A DNA stretch of 64,000 bases from assembly GCF_002013915.1 (NCBI RefSeq), contig NZ_MBTF01000001.1, forward strand, positions 682,001 to 746,000, read 5' to 3'. Under the pieces are notes generated by a model. It searched no databases. It saw nothing but the letters and a program-made list of their open reading frames with translations, and was not told where the DNA came from. The stretch is from Mucilaginibacter pedocola (GTDB lineage: Bacteria; Bacteroidota; Bacteroidia; Sphingobacteriales; Sphingobacteriaceae). Shown piece after piece: positions 60,351 to 64,000 of this stretch. The position numbers were made by a program, and so were the translations under genes. Within the stretch, counting starts at the first letter, position 1; every line of letters starts with the position of its first letter.

Positions 60351-61466
60351 TTACCCCAACGCCCTCTCCATATCCGCTATCAGATCATCAATATGCTCCA
60401 ACCCAACCGATACCCGCAATAAGTTAAAAGGCGTTTTAGTATCCGGTCCTTCAACGGAAGCGCGGTGTTCTATCAAACTTTCCACTCCGCCCAGGCTTGT
60501 TGCTTGTGTAAACAATTGTCCTGCATTAACCACACGCTTGGCTTCTGCCTCGCCGCCTTTTAGTTGGAAGGATAATACTGCACCAAAACCGGCCATCTGC
60601 GCTTTGGCAATGGCGTGTTGCGGATGCGAGGGTAAACCGGGGTACATTACCCTTTCAACTTTGGGATGTGCCTCTAAATATTCGGCCAATAGCTGCGCGT
60701 TGTTCATATGCCCGCGCATACGATAAGGTAGCGTTTTTATACTGCGGGTAAGGTAATAGCAATCAGTGGGCGAGGGTACTGCGCCGCCCATGGTTTGTAC
60801 GGTACGCACCTTCTCCCAAAAAGCATCCTTTTTGGCCGTGATAAGCGCACCACCCAGCAGGTCACTGTGCCCGCCGAAGTATTTGGTGGTGGAGTGCATT
60901 ATCATATCGGCACCCAAAGCCAATGGCTGCTGGCAAAGCGGGGTAGCAAAAGTATTATCGCAAACTACCCTGATACCGTGGTTGGCTGAAATGGCAACCA
61001 CTTGTTTAATGTCGGTTATTTTCAGGAGGGGATTGGATGGCGTTTCCAGCCATATCAGCTTAGTGTTAGGGCGAATGTGTGCCTGTAGCACTTCACTATC
61101 GTTCACATCAATAAAATCGACCTCCAGTATACCCGCGAACAGCAGCTTAAGTTGGTTGCGCAAGCCGTGGTACATATCATCAGGCGCAATAATATGGCTG
61201 CCCGGCTCCAAAGCCTGGAAAACCGACATACCCGCTGCATTGCCTGACGAAAATGCCGCAGCATCTTCACCACCCTCCAGTTTGGCCAGCAGTTGTTCTA
61301 ACGAAGTACGGTTGGGGTTTGATGCACGTGTATAAATATGCCCGCCGGGGAAGCCGCCGTCTTCGCCACGCTGAAAGGTAGTAGCTGTTATAATGGGTTG
61401 CACAACGGCGCGGGTGCCCGCATCTATATGGTTTCCGGCGTGTATAGCAATAGTTTCTATTTTCAT
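60351..61466 (-). CDS. Cys/Met-metabolism PLP-dependent enzyme (cystathionine gamma-synthase-like)
   Basis: 371 residues from ATG 61466; in-frame codons up to 61625 are not a plausible N-terminus. It begins 'MKIETIAIHAGNHIDAGTRAVVQPIITATTFQRGEDGGFPGGHIYTRASNPNRTSLEQLLAKLEGG'. The PLP Lys is Lys195 in 'MHSTTKYFGGHSDLLGG'. The shorter length and 'CDNTFATPLCQQPLALGADMIMHSTTKY' pattern fit MetB/MetC-type enzymes (cystathionine gamma-synthase, gamma-lyase or beta-lyase). These make or split cystathionine. It lies 223 bp upstream of the met promoter on the same strand, separated by a BIME-like element, so it is a separate unit functionally tied to methionine metabolism. Confidence 0.9.
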   Translation of the reverse strand: MKIETIAIHAGNHIDAGTRAVVQPIITATTFQRGEDGGFPGGHIYTRASNPNRTSLEQLLAKLEGGEDAAAFSSGNAAGMSVFQALEPGSHIIAPDDMYHGLRNQLKLLFAGILEVDFIDVNDSEVLQAHIRPNTKLIWLETPSNPLLKITDIKQVVAISANHGIRVVCDNTFATPLCQQPLALGADMIMHSTTKYFGGHSDLLGGALITAKKDAFWEKVRTVQTMGGAVPSPTDCYYLTRSIKTLPYRMRGHMNNAQLLAEYLEAHPKVERVMYPGLPSHPQHAIAKAQMAGFGAVLSFQLKGGEAEAKRVVNAGQLFTQATSLGGVESLIEHRASVEGPDTKTPFNLLRVSVGLEHIDDLIADMERALG

Positions 61467-61569
61467 AATGAGAGAGAGGCTTGGTGTTGTTGCCAAATTA
61501 AATGGAATTTTTTCGTATTTGCTGTAGCGTATGCGTAATTGCCTGCGTAATAAGTTAAAATCACAATTA

Positions 61570-62091
61570 ATGAGAAACCTATCCTTACTAATAATTATAG
61601 TGGCACTGGGCTTATCTGCCTGCAAAAAAGAAGAAGTAGTTACCGGGTATGATGATAGCTACGCTGCCTGGCAATCATTTAAAAAATCGTCAAATAACTC
61701 TTATAGCTATGTTACCTACTATGGTTCGTGGACAGGTATTTATGCAGAATCGAAGATAACGGTGCTGAACGGCAAAGTGGTAGGGCGCGATTTTTTCCGT
61801 ACGCGTACAACTGCGGTGCCTATGGTTGCAGATACAATAACAAAATGGACGGAAAGCGGCGTAACTTTGAATACGCACGATGATGGCTTTGAAACGCTCA
61901 CGCTCGACCAAATATATACCAAAGCAAAAACCGAATTGCTTAACGTAAGCAGAGCCCAAAATGAAGTGGTTTTCCGTGCTGATAATAATGGTATAGTTTC
62001 GGCCGCCGGCTTTATCCCTAACAACTGCGCCGATGATTGCTTTACCGGCGTTTATATAAAAAACGTGAAAGTGTACGTAAAATCTATCTGA
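61570..62091 (+). CDS. Hypothetical lipoprotein
   Basis: A 173-residue protein from ATG 61570 (an earlier in-frame ATG at 61531 leads to a non-signal extension). A type-II signal peptide ends at the lipobox 'LGLSAC', so the mature protein is lipid-anchored at Cys18. The body reads 'WQSFKKSSNNSYSYVTYYGSWTGIYAESKITVLNGKVVGRDFF' and 'LTLDQIYTKAKTELLNVSRAQNEVVFRADNNGIVSAAGFIPNNCADDCFTGVYI', a pattern reminiscent of DUF6174 proteins, which I cannot confirm. Two Cys near the end (NNCADDCF) could form a disulfide. Function unknown. Confidence 0.8.
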   Translation: MRNLSLLIIIVALGLSACKKEEVVTGYDDSYAAWQSFKKSSNNSYSYVTYYGSWTGIYAESKITVLNGKVVGRDFFRTRTTAVPMVADTITKWTESGVTLNTHDDGFETLTLDQIYTKAKTELLNVSRAQNEVVFRADNNGIVSAAGFIPNNCADDCFTGVYIKNVKVYVKSI

Positions 62092-62184
62092 TAGTGGGCT
62101 CGCCTTACACTGTAAAGCCACGGTCATTTTAGGTGTTTAAACACCGGTAGCAAAATACAGCCCTGCATAATTGCTGCATTTTGC

Positions 62185-62192
62185 TACCTTTG
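62185..62192 (+). promoter_or_regulatory. Candidate -7 box TACCTTTG of mqnE
   Basis: TACCTTTG matches TAnnTTTG and ends 19 bases before the ATG at 62212. The -33 element is not clear. Confidence 0.4.
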
Positions 62193-62211
62193 CCGAAACT
62201 ATTTTTCTAAA

Positions 62212-63405
62212 ATGGAAGTATCAGAAAATTTCGGGATGTTGTTGAACAACCCGCAGCTTTTGCCTGAACTTAAAGCCATCGCCCAAAAGGTACTCCATAA
62301 CCAGCGTATAACTTTTGACGAAGGCGTTCTGCTTTACGAGAAGGCCGAACTGGGTTACTTGGGCGTGCTGGCTAACTACATCCGCGAACAAAAACACGGC
62401 GATAAAACTTACTTCAACCGTAATTTCCATATCGAGCCCACCAACCTGTGTGTGTATGATTGTAAATTCTGTTCCTACTCGCGCCTGATTAAACAGCGCA
62501 GCGAAGGGTGGGAGTACACCATGGAAGATATGCTGAACATGGTGAAAAAGTACGACGGGCAGCCTGTTACAGAAGTGCATATCGTCGGCGGTGTATTGCC
62601 GCAATACGATCTGCCTTTTTATACCGAACTTTTCAGCAGCATCAAGCGACATCGCCCCGACTTGCACGTAAAGGCACTTACGCCAGTAGAGTATCATTAC
62701 ATCTTCAAGAAGGCTAAAATTGATTACGCCACGGGCATGCAACTGATGAAAGATGCAGGCCTGGAATCGATGCCGGGCGGTGGTGCCGAGATATTCCACC
62801 CCGAGGTGCGCGACCAGATAGCTAAAGACAAATGTACCGGCGACCAATGGTTGGCCATACACGAAGAATGGCATAAAATAGGTATGCGATCTAACGCTAC
62901 CATGCTTTATGGCCACATAGAACAATTTTGGCATAGGGTTGACCACATGGAACAACTGCGCCAATTGCAGGACCGTACCGGTGGTTTCCAAACATTTATC
63001 CCGCTGAAATTCCGCAACCAGGATAATCAGATGAGTAACGTGCCCGAGTCTACCGTGGTAGAGGATCTGCGCAACTACGCCATAGCCCGTATATATCTGG
63101 ATAACTTCGACCACGTAAAAGCCTATTGGGCCATGATAAGCCGCACCACAGCGCAACTATCGTTAAACTTTGGTGTGGATGATATTGACGGCACGCTCGA
63201 CGATACCACCAAAATATACTCTATGGCAGGTGCCGAAGAACAGCACCCCGCCATGAGCACCAAGCAATTGGTAGAACTCATTAAAAACGCTGGCCGCCAC
63301 CCCATAGAGCGCGATACGCTTTACAATGTGGTAACCGACTACAAGGACTACCAGTTCGAGGAAACAGAAAAGCCAAAGTACTATAAGTTGCCGGTAATAA
63401 ATTAG
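62212..63405 (+). CDS. mqnE: Aminofutalosine synthase, radical SAM
   Basis: A 397-residue radical SAM enzyme. The [4Fe-4S] motif is 'EPTNLCVYDCKFCSY' with Cys80, Cys84 and Cys87. 'VTEVHIVGGVLPQYDLPFY' and 'GLESMPGGGAEIFHPEVRDQI' are family segments, and 'KIGMRSNATMLYGHIE' follows. It couples 3-(1-carboxyvinyloxy)benzoate and SAM in the futalosine route to menaquinone. MqnC is similar, but the overall pattern and 'RLIKQRSEGWEYTMEDM' region fit MqnE better. No other mqn gene is in the window. It uses SAM, as does the neighbouring met operon, though no regulatory link is visible. Confidence 0.92.
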   Translation: MEVSENFGMLLNNPQLLPELKAIAQKVLHNQRITFDEGVLLYEKAELGYLGVLANYIREQKHGDKTYFNRNFHIEPTNLCVYDCKFCSYSRLIKQRSEGWEYTMEDMLNMVKKYDGQPVTEVHIVGGVLPQYDLPFYTELFSSIKRHRPDLHVKALTPVEYHYIFKKAKIDYATGMQLMKDAGLESMPGGGAEIFHPEVRDQIAKDKCTGDQWLAIHEEWHKIGMRSNATMLYGHIEQFWHRVDHMEQLRQLQDRTGGFQTFIPLKFRNQDNQMSNVPESTVVEDLRNYAIARIYLDNFDHVKAYWAMISRTTAQLSLNFGVDDIDGTLDDTTKIYSMAGAEEQHPAMSTKQLVELIKNAGRHPIERDTLYNVVTDYKDYQFEETEKPKYYKLPVIN

Positions 63406-63416
63406 GTCATTTTATC

Positions 63417-63495
63417 ATTGGGTCATTGAGTCATTATTTTGTTTGGCGCAATAACCCGATATGCCGATGACTCAATGACCCAATGACTCAATGAA
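63417..63495. repeat. 'Word' inverted repeat built from ATTGAGTCATTG units
   Basis: ATTGGGTCATTGAGTCAT (63417-63434) and ATGACTCAATGACCCAAT (63467-63484) are a perfect 18-bp inverted pair with a 32-base loop. A further TGACTCAATGA (63485-63495) follows directly and contains the ATG of the next gene. Confidence 0.9.
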
Positions 63496-64000
63496 TAAAA
63501 CTCTATACATCGTCCGCCACGGGCAAACCGAACTGAATAAGCTGGGCATTATACAAGGCCGCGGTAAAAACACCGATCTGAATGATGAGGGCCGTGTGCA
63601 AGCTGCGCAGTTTTATAACGCGTATAAAGATGTGCCGTTTGATAAAATATACATTTCAGCTCTGAAGCGTACGCAGCAAAGTATACAGCCTTTTATTGAT
63701 ACAGGCATTCCCTTTGAGAAATTACCGGGTTTAGATGAGTTAGCCTGGGGCATTCACGAAGGGCAGGCATCATCGCCCGAACTGAAGGCTGAGTTTTTGC
63801 ACGTAATGCGCGAATGGGTGGCCGGCAACCTTGATGTTAAATTTGAAGGCGGCGAAAGCCCTAACGAAGTTAAGGTACGCCAACTGGAGGCCATGGATGT
63901 GATCATGAGCCACCCCGAAGAAAAAACCGTATTGGTATGTATGCATGGCCGTGCGTTGCGCTTGTTGCTTTGCATCCTTACCGAAAAACCACTATCCGAA
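63491..64000 (+). CDS. Histidine phosphatase family protein (partial, N-terminal 170 residues)
   Basis: The gene runs off the right edge after 170 codons, with the frame open to base 64000. The catalytic opening 'LYIVRHGQTELNKLGIIQGRG' has the RHG motif. 'IYISALKRTQQSIQPFI' is the second Arg region, 'LDELAWGIHEGQ' the Glu-containing acid site and 'VLVCMHGRALRLLLCIL' the second His motif. The family includes phosphoglycerate mutases and broad phosphatases acting through a phosphohistidine. The substrate is not clear. The ATG at 63491 lies inside the preceding word repeat. Confidence 0.92.
   Translation, partial: MNKTLYIVRHGQTELNKLGIIQGRGKNTDLNDEGRVQAAQFYNAYKDVPFDKIYISALKRTQQSIQPFIDTGIPFEKLPGLDELAWGIHEGQASSPELKAEFLHVMREWVAGNLDVKFEGGESPNEVKVRQLEAMDVIMSHPEEKTVLVCMHGRALRLLLCILTEKPLSE

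Noticed and set aside
62221..63156. 311-codon ORF opposite mqnE
   Set aside because: It is fully antisense to a well-recognised radical SAM gene and has no family features.

Overview
The window reads as a chromosomal segment of a Bacteroidota bacterium, most likely family Sphingobacteriaceae (Mucilaginibacter/Pedobacter-like). Reasons: moderate GC content, ~800-residue double MacB/FtsX permeases in tandem, DUF3667, DUF4251, DUF5020-type and PorT-like outer-membrane families, the futalosine gene mqnE, a Bacteroidota-type LptD, and several start regions preceded by the Bacteroidota -7 promoter motif TAnnTTTG. I see no rRNA, tRNA, CRISPR array, integrase, transposase or phage gene. Most of it is core genome with recent decay at three small loci and many intergenic repeats.

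Layout. 1-10.9 kb: end of a moaD-like gene, yjbQ, an outer-membrane protein, an unknown one-TM protein, an APC permease, a GAF-PAS histidine kinase, a broken DUF6265-like gene, a SnoaL-like protein, a stand-alone BLUF photoreceptor, and an aldehyde dehydrogenase/DUF779 pair divergent from an AraC regulator. 11.0-23.5 kb: four paralogous MacB/FtsX permeases, one LolD-type ATPase and a TolC-type outer-membrane protein, without a periplasmic adaptor in the window. A 42-bp element (33/42 identical) stands upstream of the first permease and of the ATPase. 23.6-37.4 kb: beta-barrel protein, DUF3667, nucleoside permease, etfB-etfA-bifunctional nuclease, TPR protein and chromate transporter, dnaB, rlmB, manC, recQ. 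37.6-50.2 kb: another beta-barrel protein, a tandem family of three secreted paralogues (the third with an in-frame stop), threonine aldolase, topoisomerase IB, a Tat-type sugar isomerase, small proteins, htpG, a frameshifted lipocalin-like gene, an FMN reductase, and the mlaD/amidase pair. 50.2-64 kb: lptD (TTG start), cinA, a 2-oxoacid dehydrogenase E2, the metY-metX-hom operon, a second Cys/Met-type PLP enzyme, a lipoprotein, mqnE and a partial histidine phosphatase.

The most interesting element is the ~390-nt leader of metY-metX-hom. It carries, in order, a well-formed promoter, a SAM-I riboswitch, and ten bases later a 36-codon ORF ending in GCICMCCCC-stop. The terminal Cys codons are complementary over 13 bases to codons 9-15 of the same ORF (six-base bulge), with a second hairpin between. 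This looks like a composite control device reading SAM by RNA and Cys/Met-tRNA charging by ribosome stalling.

A second theme is intergenic DNA. Many spacers, mostly just after stop codons, contain short 'word' repeats, often in large inverted pairs (2.9, 41.6 and 63.4 kb). One supplies the start codon of a gene. A GC-rich inverted repeat supplies the stop codon of rlmB, and a three-hairpin BIME-like element lies at 60.2 kb. AATCGGTGAAAT-type repeats stand directly before permeases 2, 3 and 4.
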